This document shows, in pieces, positions 7,608 through 14,957 of a stretch of DNA of 18,145 nt (positions are counted from its first letter, which is position 1; the number at the start of each line of letters is the position of its first letter). The stretch is from Bacillota bacterium (lineage in GTDB: Bacteria; Bacillota; Proteinivoracia; UBA4975). Location of the stretch: positions 1-18,145 of the forward strand of contig JAAYHI010000114.1 of assembly GCA_012727415.1 (NCBI GenBank). Reading direction: 5' to 3'. The notes beneath the pieces were generated by a model. The model was not told where the DNA came from. It was given only the letters and a program-made list of their open reading frames with translations, and searched no databases. Position numbers and translations under genes: made by a program.

Positions 7608-7955
7608 ATAAAGGTCTACGATAAAGCTCGGGAATTGGTGGCAGTACTCAAGGAGGAAAAGATCTATTCGGACTTTGTCTACTGGCAACGCCAGGTCTTT
7701 GACGATGTCAGGCTGAAAGAGAAACTGATGGCTTTGCGTCAGCATGAGTTTGCTCTCCACCGCCTCCAGCTGCGGGGCAAGGACATCAGCGAAGAGGAAT
7801 TGGCCAACCTCCGCCAGATGTATGCAACTGCCCGGGAGGATGCAGTGATCAGGAGCTACCTGGATGCAGAGTACCGCTTCAGCAAAATGATGCTGGACAT
7901 TCAAAAGATTATCAACAATGCCGTTCCGGTAAAGGGCTCGGGGAAGCCTTCGTAG
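7608..7955 (+). CDS. YlbF/YmcA-family protein, apparent AUA start
   Basis: This 115-aa, alpha-helical, charge-rich protein fits the YlbF/YmcA family, which in Bacillus takes part in the YlbF-YmcA-YaaT complex affecting RNase Y and developmental decisions. The family N-terminus is visible as VYDKARELVAVLKEEKIYSDF, then a helix (residues 34-50) and ISEEELANLRQMYATARE. Family similarity begins at the codon after 7608, upstream of the first standard start (TTG 7635, no binding site). At 7608 there is an ATA codon with AGGAGG exactly 8 bases upstream, and no ATG, GTG or TTG in frame back to the stop at 7578. So initiation at AUA, or an ATG changed to ATA, is the best reading. Confidence 0.78.
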   Translation: MKVYDKARELVAVLKEEKIYSDFVYWQRQVFDDVRLKEKLMALRQHEFALHRLQLRGKDISEEELANLRQMYATAREDAVIRSYLDAEYRFSKMMLDIQKIINNAVPVKGSGKPS

Positions 7956-7985
7956 TTGACAAGCTCCCGGCCAAAAAGATAAAAT
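7956..7985 (+). promoter_or_regulatory. Putative sigma-A promoter for yfmF-yfmH
   Basis: A perfect TTGACA (7956-7961) starts at the base after the ylbF stop. An 18-nt spacer leads to TAAAAT (7980-7985), or 17 nt to ATAAAA. It would give the M16 pair a promoter of its own with a leader of roughly 105 bases before GTG 8098. Confidence 0.5.
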
Positions 7986-8097
7986 TGGAAAGAGCTTATT
8001 GTCGGCGCTGCGGGCAGACTGCCAAAGCGGCCGGCCTTTTCATATGTCTAAAAGGTCTGGAGAACAGGCAAGCTAGTAGAGTAAGGAGGCAACTTAA

Positions 8098-9363
8098 GTG
8101 GACTATACACAGCAAACACTGGCAAATGGCGTCACCTTGCATCTGTTGCCCATGGAAAACTACAAGACTACTTTTATAGGGGCCTTTCTGTATTGGCCCT
8201 TGGGGGATGATGCCGCAAAAACCGCGATTGTACCCCACCTGCTCCAACGGGGTACAGTGACCTATCCCACTGCCCGCGAACTGAGGGCTCACCTGGCCGA
8301 GCTCTACGGCACCCAGTTTGGCATTGGCGTGCTGAAGCGGGGAGAAAACCTGGTTTTGCAGGTTCGGATTCAGCTGGTCAACGACCAGTACCTTCCCGGC
8401 AACACCTCCCTCTTGGAGGAGGCCATGGATATCTTTCGGGAAGTTTTGCTTTACCCTTACACGGAACAAGGCCAGTTCGCCGCAAGCTATGTTCAGGGCG
8501 AAAAGCGCAACATCCAGTCCCGGATAAAATCCCTGCTCAACGACAAAAGCCGCTTTGCCTTTCACCGCTGCCTGCAGCACCTGTGCCCCGACCGAGGCTA
8601 CAGCAATAACAAGTATGGCAGTCTTAAACAGGTGGAGGCAGTAACCAGGGAGACTGCCTGGCAGCAGTACCAGCTTTTGTTGCAGAATGCCGCCACAGAT
8701 ATCTATGTCTGCGGCCGCTTTGACCAGGAGCGGATTGCGGATGCAGTGAGCTCCCGGCTGCAATGGCCCCGCAATCCAGGCAGAGAGCTGGATAAACCCC
8801 TCCCTTTGGAAAAGCGGGAGCACCAGGTAATTCGGGAACCAATGGATATCAGTCAGGGCAAGCTGGTGATGGCGGTAAACGGCAGAGTCACCCAGAACAG
8901 CGACCTCTATCCTGCCCTCATCCTCTATAACGGCATTCTGGGCGGATTTCCCCACTCCAAGCTCTTTCAAAATGTGCGGGAGCAGCGAGGACTTGCTTAT
9001 TACATAGGCTCAAGCCTGGACAGCATCATGGGCCTGCAGTTTATCTCTGCGGGCATTGATGCTGGCAGCTTTAAAGAGACCACAGAAGTAGTGGCTGACC
9101 AGCTGGAGGACATGCGCCGGGGCAATATCAGCCAGGACGAGCTGGAATGGACCCGTTCCCGCCTGCAAACCGGCCTGCTCCAGATGTACGATGACTTATC
9201 GGAACAGGTTGCCCTGGCCATCGATGCCAGGATATCCGGGCGGCGCTGGACGATTCCTTCCTTAATAGAAGCCCTGGATGCAGTCAGTATCGGGGATGTC
9301 CAGGAAGTTGCCAAAGAGATGCACCTGCAGATAACATATTTCCTTTCCGGCGGAGGCGATTAA
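8098..9363 (+). CDS. yfmF: M16-family protein YfmF, non-catalytic partner (EF-P modification-associated)
   Basis: This 421-aa protein is an M16 (pitrilysin-like) homologue. The place of the zinc motif HxxEH, near residues 45-51, reads IVPHLLQRGT, so it lacks the zinc ligands, as is usual for this family. The second-domain signature QRGLAYYIGSSLD is present near residues 297-309. In Bacillus, the paired M16 proteins (ymfF/ymfH there) are needed for 5-aminopentanol modification of elongation factor P; function here is by homology. It starts at GTG 8098 with AAGGAGG eight bases upstream. The stop is directly followed by the yfmH ATG, so the two are coupled and likely form a heterodimer. Confidence 0.88.
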   Translation: MDYTQQTLANGVTLHLLPMENYKTTFIGAFLYWPLGDDAAKTAIVPHLLQRGTVTYPTARELRAHLAELYGTQFGIGVLKRGENLVLQVRIQLVNDQYLPGNTSLLEEAMDIFREVLLYPYTEQGQFAASYVQGEKRNIQSRIKSLLNDKSRFAFHRCLQHLCPDRGYSNNKYGSLKQVEAVTRETAWQQYQLLLQNAATDIYVCGRFDQERIADAVSSRLQWPRNPGRELDKPLPLEKREHQVIREPMDISQGKLVMAVNGRVTQNSDLYPALILYNGILGGFPHSKLFQNVREQRGLAYYIGSSLDSIMGLQFISAGIDAGSFKETTEVVADQLEDMRRGNISQDELEWTRSRLQTGLLQMYDDLSEQVALAIDARISGRRWTIPSLIEALDAVSIGDVQEVAKEMHLQITYFLSGGGD

Positions 9364-10641
9364 ATGAAGTACCAAGTTAAAGACTATCCGGTTCTGGGCG
9401 AGAAGGTGTGCATAGGGAAAGCGGGTTCCGGCCTTACCTGTATCTTTCTGCCCAAACCGGGATTTAAGCGGAAATTTGCCGTCCTTGCCACCCCCTACGG
9501 AGCAATCAACCGCCGTGTCCAGGTAGATGGGGAGGAGTTCGTCACTCCTGCCGGCATCGCCCATTTCCTCGAGCACAAGATGTTTGAGGATCCTGAAACC
9601 AGCATTGAGAACATATTCGCCTCCTACGGGGCCAGCACCAACGCCTTTACAACCCATACCATGACAGCCTACTTATTCTCCACAGCAGAGAATTTTTATG
9701 ACTGCCTGGATTTACTGCTGGATTTTGTTCAGAAACCTGCCTTTACCGAGGAAGGGGTCATTGCCGAGCGCAGTATAATTGCCCAGGAAATTAAAATGTA
9801 CAGAGATCAGCCCAATTGGGCTGTATACCTGGGGGCCTTGGGAGGCATGTACGGCGACCATCCCGTGGCAGAGGATATTGCCGGCCGGGAAGAGGACCTG
9901 GAGCAGATAGATTACCAGTTGCTGTGCAAATGCCATGAGCTATTCTACAACCCTGGGCGTATGGCATTGGTTGTTGCAGGGGATATCGATGCCGAGGAAC
10001 TCTTTACTTTCATCGCTGCCAACCAAAAGAAAAAGCAGTTCCCAAAATTACCGGCAATCAAGAGCCTGGTGCCCCAGCCCCAACCCGGTGTTGGCGCAGA
10101 CTTCAGTGTTGGCATGGAGGTTTCCCGTCCCTTGTTTTGCCTGGGACTGCGGGATCGGCCCGGCCGGGACTGGCAGGATTGTCACCGCCGGGAAATGATC
10201 GTCAGCCTGTTCCTGGAGATTTTCGTCGGCAAGAACTCTCCCTTTTACAATCGCTTATATGATGAAGGCCTCATCGACGACAGCTTCGGGGTAGATTATG
10301 CCTGCACCCCCTGGTACAGCCATTTTATCTTTGGCGGTGAAACCGATGCTCCCCAGCGGCTGGCTCAGGAATTGCTTGAGGAAATTAAGCGGCTGCAAGC
10401 CTGCGGAATAAGCCAGCAACAGCTGGATGTCAACCTGCGCAAGCTCATTGGCCTGTTTATCATGGACCTCAACGGCCTGGAGTCTACAGTAATGGCCTGT
10501 GCCGCCGATTGGCTCCAGGGAGGGGACTACCTGGCCCGCTTCGAAGAACTGAGGTCGCTGACCAAAGAAGATGTGGAGGGCTTCCTGCAAAGCCTGGATG
10601 CCGACCAGAGAATTCTGTCGGTGGTCAATCCCCTGGAATGA
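9364..10641 (+). CDS. yfmH: M16-family zinc protease YfmH
   Basis: This 425-aa protein is the catalytic member of the M16 pair. The inverted zinc motif HFLEH is at residues 67-71, and the third ligand is likely Glu 142 in AQEIKMYRDQP. The typical SYGASTNAFTTHTMTAY segment (residues 88-103) follows the motif. The second half has the non-catalytic M16 fold with NSPFYNRLYDEGLIDDSFG. It starts at ATG 9364 right after the yfmF TAA, with GGCGGAGGC upstream. It is cytosolic, with no signal peptide. Together with YfmF it probably processes a peptide substrate or supports EF-P modification; no efp gene is visible here. Confidence 0.92.
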   Translation: MKYQVKDYPVLGEKVCIGKAGSGLTCIFLPKPGFKRKFAVLATPYGAINRRVQVDGEEFVTPAGIAHFLEHKMFEDPETSIENIFASYGASTNAFTTHTMTAYLFSTAENFYDCLDLLLDFVQKPAFTEEGVIAERSIIAQEIKMYRDQPNWAVYLGALGGMYGDHPVAEDIAGREEDLEQIDYQLLCKCHELFYNPGRMALVVAGDIDAEELFTFIAANQKKKQFPKLPAIKSLVPQPQPGVGADFSVGMEVSRPLFCLGLRDRPGRDWQDCHRREMIVSLFLEIFVGKNSPFYNRLYDEGLIDDSFGVDYACTPWYSHFIFGGETDAPQRLAQELLEEIKRLQACGISQQQLDVNLRKLIGLFIMDLNGLESTVMACAADWLQGGDYLARFEELRSLTKEDVEGFLQSLDADQRILSVVNPLE

Positions 10642-10643
10642 CA

Positions 10644-10665
10644 AAAACCGGATTACTTCGGTTTT
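10644..10665 (+). terminator. Weak terminator hairpin after yfmH
   Basis: AAAACCG, an 8-nt loop and CGGTTTT form a 7-bp stem ending in four Ts, starting 3 bases after the yfmH stop. The GC core is only three pairs, so termination may be partial. Confidence 0.5.
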
Positions 10666-10741
10666 CATGCCACAGTTTGCAAGAAAGCAACAGAAAAACA
10701 ATAGAAAGCAATTAGCAAAAGGTATTTTCCCTGCCAGGAAA

Positions 10742-10767
10742 TATAATATTAGTACTCTTAGAGGAGG
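10742..10767 (+). promoter_or_regulatory. Probable -10 element and ribosome binding site of the lipoprotein gene
   Basis: A perfect TATAAT lies at 10742-10747 and AGGAGG at 10762-10767, 7 bases before ATG 10775. No good -35 hexamer is present at 16-18 nt spacing. Two direct copies of AGAAAGCAA (10682-10690 and 10703-10711), 21 bp apart, lie upstream and could be an activator site; that is inference. Confidence 0.4.
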
Positions 10768-10774
10768 GGAAAAG

Positions 10775-11455
10775 ATGCTTAAACGTTTGCTTATCTTTCT
10801 ATTAATCGGATTGCTGGTGTTTTCTGCCGCGGCCTGCTTCGGCACTAACGAGCCTGGCGAAGAACCCGGGGAAGAGCCTGGCGGGGAGCCTGGGGAAGAC
10901 CCTGGTGAAACTGCTTTCGGGACAAATATTGGCGGTTGGAAGCATCTCAACTTTAAGCCCGGTCAGTACTTCCTCTATGAGGTAAGTTCCGACCGCACTG
11001 GCGAAGGATGGGTCAGCATCCGGGTTGAAGCAGGAGATAGGGCTGACACTTTGTCTGTGACCTGCGCAGGCGACTGGGGCCTGGGAGAATTCTTAGATAC
11101 AGTGACTCTGACCAAGGGCATGAGCGGATGGGAATTGGCAATGTCACTGAGCACTATCGGTACCAACGCCATGTTAACTCTCCTCGATGGCGACATCCTT
11201 CCTTTGGAGAAAGCCCTTTGGGAAGAGGGTGCTGAAGTTACCGTCGGCGATTACACTTTTTCTTGCCAGGGGACTTCAGAACAGGCCGGCGTCACTGGCA
11301 TTAACCTGGTCTGCGACACCGTACATTCTGCCACGGGAAAAGAGTTACATTACGTTTACCGGATTAACTTTGATTTTCCGCTGCCTCTGTTCTTGGAAGC
11401 GCCTGCTGCTAACGACATCTGGCGCTACACGTTGACAGCTTATGAGGGGCTATAG
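10775..11455 (+). CDS. Predicted secreted lipoprotein with a Gly-Pro-Glu linker
   Basis: The 226-aa protein starts at ATG 10775. A lipoprotein signal peptide is visible: MLKRLL, a hydrophobic stretch to residue 18, then SAAAC with Cys 21 as the lipidation site (the -3 residue is Ala, slightly off consensus). Residues 26-46 are a low-complexity EPGEEPGEEPGGEPGEDPG repeat, a flexible acidic linker holding the domain off the membrane. The remaining 180 residues look beta-rich (GQYFLYEVSS, GWVSIRVEAG, YTFSCQGTS, LHYVYRINF) without catalytic motifs I recognise. It is monocistronic, closed by the terminator at 11455-11478. Function is unknown. Confidence 0.88.
   Translation: MLKRLLIFLLIGLLVFSAAACFGTNEPGEEPGEEPGGEPGEDPGETAFGTNIGGWKHLNFKPGQYFLYEVSSDRTGEGWVSIRVEAGDRADTLSVTCAGDWGLGEFLDTVTLTKGMSGWELAMSLSTIGTNAMLTLLDGDILPLEKALWEEGAEVTVGDYTFSCQGTSEQAGVTGINLVCDTVHSATGKELHYVYRINFDFPLPLFLEAPAANDIWRYTLTAYEGL
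10854..10908 (+). repeat. Degenerate tandem repeat coding for a GEEP linker
   Basis: About 55 bases of imperfect 12- to 15-bp units of the type CCTGGGGAAGAG encode the Pro-Gly-Glu linker of the lipoprotein. Units are kept in frame, and differences are mostly at third codon positions, so selection appears to act on the protein. Confidence 0.6.
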
Positions 11456-11478
11456 CAACCTGCAAAGGTTGCTTTTTT
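11455..11478 (+). terminator. Rho-independent terminator of the lipoprotein gene
   Basis: GCAACC, a 6-nt loop and GGTTGC form a perfect stem followed by TTTTTT. The first stem base is the last base of the TAG stop codon. Confidence 0.9.
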
Positions 11479-11509
11479 GTACGCCATAATGATAGCCTGG
11501 CAAGGCGGG

Positions 11510-11543
11510 CAAACAGAAATCCCGGTTATTCTCTGTTACCGGG
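11510..11543 (-). terminator. Possible terminator of the GNAT/APH fusion gene
   Basis: Read on the minus strand, CCCGGT (11543-11538), an 11-nt loop and ACCGGG (11526-11521) are followed by a T-rich ATTTCTGTTT. A second stronger stem, CCTCCCCCA/TGGGGGAGG (11560-11580), lies between it and the gene but has no T-run. Either could end the minus-strand transcript; assignment is weak. Confidence 0.4.
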
Positions 11544-11602
11544 AAGGGGGATGTTCTGCCCTCCCCCACTCTGGGGGAGGCATTAAGACAAGAAACCCCA
11601 GC

Positions 11603-13267
11603 CTATGGGAGCCAATTCTGTGAGTTCAGCCACTGAATCAGGTTTTCCTGGACTGCTCCGTTTTTAAGCTCTTCCAGGGCAGGAAGCGCCCACTGGGGAA
11701 AACTCTCTCTTTCACAGGCGACAATCAGCCCCACCAGAGGCGAGAGACACTCATGGGCCTCTTTTTCTTCCTCGCGAAAAACCTGTCCATATTCCCGCCT
11801 AAAAGCTGCCGCCGCTTCCGGGCTGAGGGCGCTGGTTACATTGTGCAGGTCGCCATAAACATAACCTTTGCCCAGGAGATTGAAGTCAAGCATCATCGCT
11901 TCGGACCGGTCCCTGGCCACCACCAGGTTTGTCCAGTAAAAATCATTATAGGTCAGGGTGCGGGGGAGGGCGGCAATTCTGCGGCGGATTTCCGCAAAAT
12001 GCTGGCGGATTATCTGCCACAGCGGATTGGCCACAGTATTTGTCTTGTGAGCCACCATATCCAGATTGGCCAGGGTAATTTTATCGGTTTCATCATACAG
12101 AGCCAGGTCAGTTTGGCGCAAGTACGCCCGTCCCTTGCCATGCAGTTTTCTGTACCACCTGGCCAGGGCTGAGGCTACCTTAAGATCGGCTAAATCCTCT
12201 TCACAGCCCAGGCGGTATTCCGGGCTGTTTTCCACATCGGGGAGAAGCAGCGCGCAGGCGGTGTGTTTCAGCATAGGCAATGTGGGGATGCCGAGGGAGG
12301 CCAGTATTTTATAGTTGTCAATTTCCCGCCTGTCGGCGGCCTTTTCAAACACCTTAAGCACGCAGTGTTTACCCTCGGATTGCACCTTGTACACTGCAAT
12401 GCCTGCCTTTTCCCGGATCTTGTGCACAATCGGCATGCGCACACCCATTTCAGCAAGCTGTAAGAAACAGGAGGTGGGAAGCAGCTTTTTCGGCTGACCC
12501 ATTTCTTTAAGAGCTGCATTGATTTGAACCAAAGCCGGTTCATCAATGCCTTCCCAGCGCAGCATCTCAGCGCCGCTGTATCTCTGGAGCTGGGATACAT
12601 ATTTAATTTCTTGTCTCTGAAAGGCCCTTAAAATGCGCTCAGGCAACTTAGCGGTGAGCAGTGTAATTGGCGGCAATACTGCAGGCTCTTTTGCGGGAAA
12701 GGTCTGGTCAAATTCCTCGACCGCTTGCGGATCCATATTGTACACCTCATCACAGACAAAGCGTCCCGTAACACCGCCAAGTGCGCCATCATACAACGGC
12801 AATGCCATCAGGGCATCAAAGCTTCTCCCGTCTTGAGAGGTAATGCCGAAGGCACTGGCTGGCCTGAAGCCAAAGCGGGGATAGTAATCGGGATGACCAT
12901 AGATAATAATTGCATACCCCAGTATTTTTGCTTCCGTTATACTGTGGCGCATCAGGGCAGAGCCGACGCCTTTCTTTTTATACTCAGGCAAGACACTTAA
13001 GGGGCCGAAAGTCAGCACTTCGATCTCGTCCCCGGCAGCAGTTATGACCCTGGCCCTGCTGTAAATGATGTGCCCCGCAAGCTGCCCCTCTGCTTCGGCC
13101 ACGAAATCCAGCTCCGGCACAAAACAGGGCTGTTTCCGCAGCTTGTGAACCAGAAGGTGCTCCCCGTCGCATGTACGGTGATCCATGCTGCCCCAAAAGG
13201 CTTCCCGGGTCAGCTCCTCCACGGCGCGGTAATCTTTCGGTTGTTCCCGGCGTATAGTGATCCTCAA
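11603..13267 (-). CDS. Fusion: GNAT acetyltransferase + alpha-CTD-like module + APH-type kinase
   Basis: This 554-aa protein starts at TTG 13267 (MRITIRREQ) with AGGAGG seven bases upstream; the frame is open further but without a binding site. Residues 1-175 are a YhbS-like GNAT domain, with GPLSVLPEYKKKGVGSAL as the acetyl-CoA motif and YYPRFGFRPAS. Residues 207-256 (LPERILRAF, YVSQLQRYSGAEML, GIDEPALVQINAAL) resemble the helix-hairpin-helix of the RNA polymerase alpha-subunit C-terminal domain. Residues 285-554 look like an aminoglycoside phosphotransferase/choline kinase fold: CVLKVFEK with Lys 305, then TYNDFYWTNLVV (Asp 442, Asn 447) and MMLDFNLLG (Asp 461). The usual His-Gly of the catalytic HGD is Tyr-Asn here. 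Acetyl plus phosphoryl transfer recalls AAC-APH bifunctional resistance enzymes, but the substrate is unknown. Confidence 0.85.
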   Translation of the reverse strand: MRITIRREQPKDYRAVEELTREAFWGSMDHRTCDGEHLLVHKLRKQPCFVPELDFVAEAEGQLAGHIIYSRARVITAAGDEIEVLTFGPLSVLPEYKKKGVGSALMRHSITEAKILGYAIIIYGHPDYYPRFGFRPASAFGITSQDGRSFDALMALPLYDGALGGVTGRFVCDEVYNMDPQAVEEFDQTFPAKEPAVLPPITLLTAKLPERILRAFQRQEIKYVSQLQRYSGAEMLRWEGIDEPALVQINAALKEMGQPKKLLPTSCFLQLAEMGVRMPIVHKIREKAGIAVYKVQSEGKHCVLKVFEKAADRREIDNYKILASLGIPTLPMLKHTACALLLPDVENSPEYRLGCEEDLADLKVASALARWYRKLHGKGRAYLRQTDLALYDETDKITLANLDMVAHKTNTVANPLWQIIRQHFAEIRRRIAALPRTLTYNDFYWTNLVVARDRSEAMMLDFNLLGKGYVYGDLHNVTSALSPEAAAAFRREYGQVFREEEKEAHECLSPLVGLIVACERESFPQWALPALEELKNGAVQENLIQWLNSQNWLP

Positions 13268-13337
13268 AGTGCTTCCTCCTGTAAGTCTTAATTGTTGCAA
13301 CCATGGCTGTACACTGCAGAGTACCATTCCCTGCCCG

Positions 13338-13377
13338 AAAAAACAATCCCCCTGCGGCGTATGTATTTGCCCAGGGG
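13338..13377 (-). promoter_or_regulatory. Terminator-like hairpin in the leader of the GNAT/APH gene (possible attenuator)
   Basis: Read on the minus strand, CCCCTG-GGC (13377-13369), a 10-nt loop and GCC-g-CAGGGG (13358-13349) form a bulged 9-bp stem. After a 5-nt gap comes TTTTTT (13343-13338). It lies 70-110 bases upstream of the TTG start, so it could stop transcription before the gene and act as an attenuator. No leader peptide with a clear binding site is evident. Confidence 0.35.
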
Positions 13378-13426
13378 AAGGGGACCGGGGCAGTGAAGGA
13401 GAAATACTGATAGACCCCTTTTCCTT

Positions 13427-13455
13427 TGTAAGGTTTTGACCGCTCGAGCGTCTTA
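13427..13455 (+). promoter_or_regulatory. Putative ECF-type promoter of the sigma/anti-sigma operon
   Basis: TGTAAG (13427-13432), a 16-nt spacer and CGTCTTA (13449-13455) resemble the ECF layout TGAAAC-N16-CGTCT known for Bacillus SigM-like factors. It lies just upstream of GGGGAGGTGAT and GTG 13474, so autoregulation is plausible. The spacer contains the perfect palindrome CGCTCGAGCG (13441-13450). Confidence 0.45.
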
Positions 13456-13473
13456 TATAGGGGAGGTGATAAA

Positions 13474-13956
13474 GTGACGGTTTTTGAGGAGTTATACCGC
13501 CTGTACTTTAAGGATGTATTTCTGTACAGCAAAAGCCTGGCCAGGGATGAGCAGATAGCCGAAGACATTACTTCCGAAACCTTTCTCAAGGCCATACAGG
13601 CCATCGACAGCTTTAAGGGAAATTGCGATATCAGGGTATGGCTGTGCCAAATAGCAAAGAACTGTTGTTTCTCTTACTTGCGCAAGCACAAGCACCTGAC
13701 TAACCAAGAACATGCCCCACCGGCAGTCAGCACAGACATCGAAGCAGCACTGAGTACAGCGGAAACCTCCATGGAAATCCACAAGGTACTGCACAATCTC
13801 AAGGAACCATATAAAGAAGTATTTTCGTTGCGGACCTTTGGCGAATTGAGTTTCAAGCAGATTGGAGAGGTGTTTGGGAAAAGCGAAAACTGGGCATGTG
13901 TCACTTATCACCGGGCCCGAAAAAAGATCCGTGAAGAAATGGAGGGGCTGCAATGA
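13474..13956 (+). CDS. ECF-type RNA polymerase sigma factor
   Basis: The 160-aa protein starts at GTG 13474 with GGGGAGGTGAT three to eight bases upstream. Region 2 spans residues 5-70 with FEELYRLYFKDVF, the -10 recognition helix AEDITSETFLKAI and a WLCQIAKNCC segment. Region 4 spans about 100-155 with LKEPYKEVFSLRTFGELSFKQIGEVFG and the HTH-ending TYHRARKKIREE. Length is typical of small ECF sigma factors and there is no region 3. It overlaps the next gene, a zinc-finger membrane protein, by 4 nt (ATGA), which is the usual sigma/anti-sigma arrangement. The inducing signal is unknown, though envelope or drug stress would fit. Confidence 0.93.
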   Translation: MTVFEELYRLYFKDVFLYSKSLARDEQIAEDITSETFLKAIQAIDSFKGNCDIRVWLCQIAKNCCFSYLRKHKHLTNQEHAPPAVSTDIEAALSTAETSMEIHKVLHNLKEPYKEVFSLRTFGELSFKQIGEVFGKSENWACVTYHRARKKIREEMEGLQ

Positions 13957-14870
13957 AAGTAAGTTGTGACGTCATCAGGGACCTTCTGCCCCTGTATGCA
14001 GAGAACTTGGCCAGCAAGGATACCTGTGCCCTGCTGGAGGAGCACCTGGAGGGCTGTCCGGGATGCAAAGCCGAACTGGAGCAAATAGTTCAGCCGCAAA
14101 AATATGCCCCGGACACCCATGTGGAATCCTTTCGCAAGGCCAGGAAAAAGCTCAATACCACAAAGGTATACACAGCAATCCTCGCTGCCCTGATAACCCT
14201 GGTTATTACCCTGACCATCGTCGCTTATTTAACGGCACCTCAATACCTTCCCTACTCCCAGGAGGTCGTTACTGTTTCTGAGCAGGAAGACGGCACTGTG
14301 TACCTTACTTTCAGCCAACAGGTCGCCGGCTATGAAATGCTGTCCAGCAACGGGACTGGAAGCGGGACTGAATACTTGGTTACCGCCTGGAATACCACCT
14401 GGCACAAGCGGGTTTCACCGAAGGATATCGGGAGCATTGTAGTAAATCCCAACCGGGAGAAAGTTGCAGCCATTTACTACTATACGGCTGAATACCCTTC
14501 CAATGATGTTTACGGAGACAATACCCATTTACTATACGGCAACCTGACTGCCGAAGGTTTCGTGGTATTACCGAGACTGTTCCTGGCCTACTATGTATTT
14601 TTTGCCTTATTGCTGCTGGGGACTTTGGCTGTGCTCTACCTGGTATTCCGCAAAAATGACAGGACCAGGAGTATCCTTGGCAAAGCCTTGTTGCTCCCTG
14701 CCTCCTATCTCATAGCCCACTTATGTGTCAAGGGCTGGACCACCACATCCTTTTCCGCCACCCGGGATTTTGCCATAATTATGTTGGTGATGTTTCCTGT
14801 ATATGCTGTCCTTCTGTTGACCGCAAACCTGTGCAAAAGGTATTGGCGCACCAATGGTGACAGCAAGTGA
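13953..14870 (+). CDS. Zinc-finger (zf-HC2) membrane anti-sigma factor
   Basis: This 305-aa protein starts at ATG 13953, overlapping the sigma gene. The N-terminal cytosolic domain carries an anti-sigma zinc finger: Cys 5, LLPLYAENLAS, then HLEGCPGC (His 31, Cys 35, Cys 38). TM1 lies at about residues 73-94, followed by about 115 residues outside the cell (beta-rich, with VVTVSEQEDGTVYLTFSQQV). Three more TM segments follow at about 209-232, 242-259 and 272-294. It should hold the ECF sigma factor at the membrane until an envelope signal releases it. The four-TM layout with a large loop is longer than simple one-TM anti-sigma factors. A terminator follows at 14900-14928. Confidence 0.87.
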   Translation: MKVSCDVIRDLLPLYAENLASKDTCALLEEHLEGCPGCKAELEQIVQPQKYAPDTHVESFRKARKKLNTTKVYTAILAALITLVITLTIVAYLTAPQYLPYSQEVVTVSEQEDGTVYLTFSQQVAGYEMLSSNGTGSGTEYLVTAWNTTWHKRVSPKDIGSIVVNPNREKVAAIYYYTAEYPSNDVYGDNTHLLYGNLTAEGFVVLPRLFLAYYVFFALLLLGTLAVLYLVFRKNDRTRSILGKALLLPASYLIAHLCVKGWTTTSFSATRDFAIIMLVMFPVYAVLLLTANLCKRYWRTNGDSK

Positions 14871-14899
14871 TGTCCATGAGGCTGGATAAGTGCAAAAGT

Positions 14900-14928
14900 A
14901 AAACAGGCTGGGATTCCCCGCCTGTTTT
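14900..14928 (+). terminator. Rho-independent terminator of the sigma/anti-sigma operon
   Basis: AAAACAGGC and GCCTGTTTT form a perfect 9-bp stem. Inside it, GGG-ATT-CCC adds an upper stem across a single mismatch. A T-run of five ends the hairpin, 29 bases after the anti-sigma stop codon. Confidence 0.88.
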
Positions 14929-14957
14929 TGTCTCTATTAATGGTCAACCCGCCCTTG

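Noticed and set aside
7985..8179. Short frame with CRRCG and a later Cys, between ylbF and yfmF
   Set aside because: It starts at a TTG without binding site, overlaps the well-supported start of yfmF by about 80 bases and has only one CxxC half-motif.
7996..8970. Long 324-codon frame on the minus strand
   Set aside because: It is fully antisense to yfmF, which has family motifs, a good binding site and a coupled partner; the antisense protein has no recognisable pattern.
10255..10950. Minus-strand frame rich in Pro-Gly-Ser repeats
   Set aside because: The repeats are the reverse reading of the lipoprotein's Gly-Pro-Glu linker, and the rest is antisense to yfmH.
11560..11580. Strong 9-bp hairpin CCTCCCCCA/TGGGGGAGG
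   Set aside because: No T-run on either strand, so it is not called a terminator alone; mentioned under the nearby candidate.
12984..13604. Minus-strand frame spanning the GNAT/APH start and the sigma gene
   Set aside because: It is out of frame with the GNAT domain, crosses the divergent promoter region and shows no family similarity.
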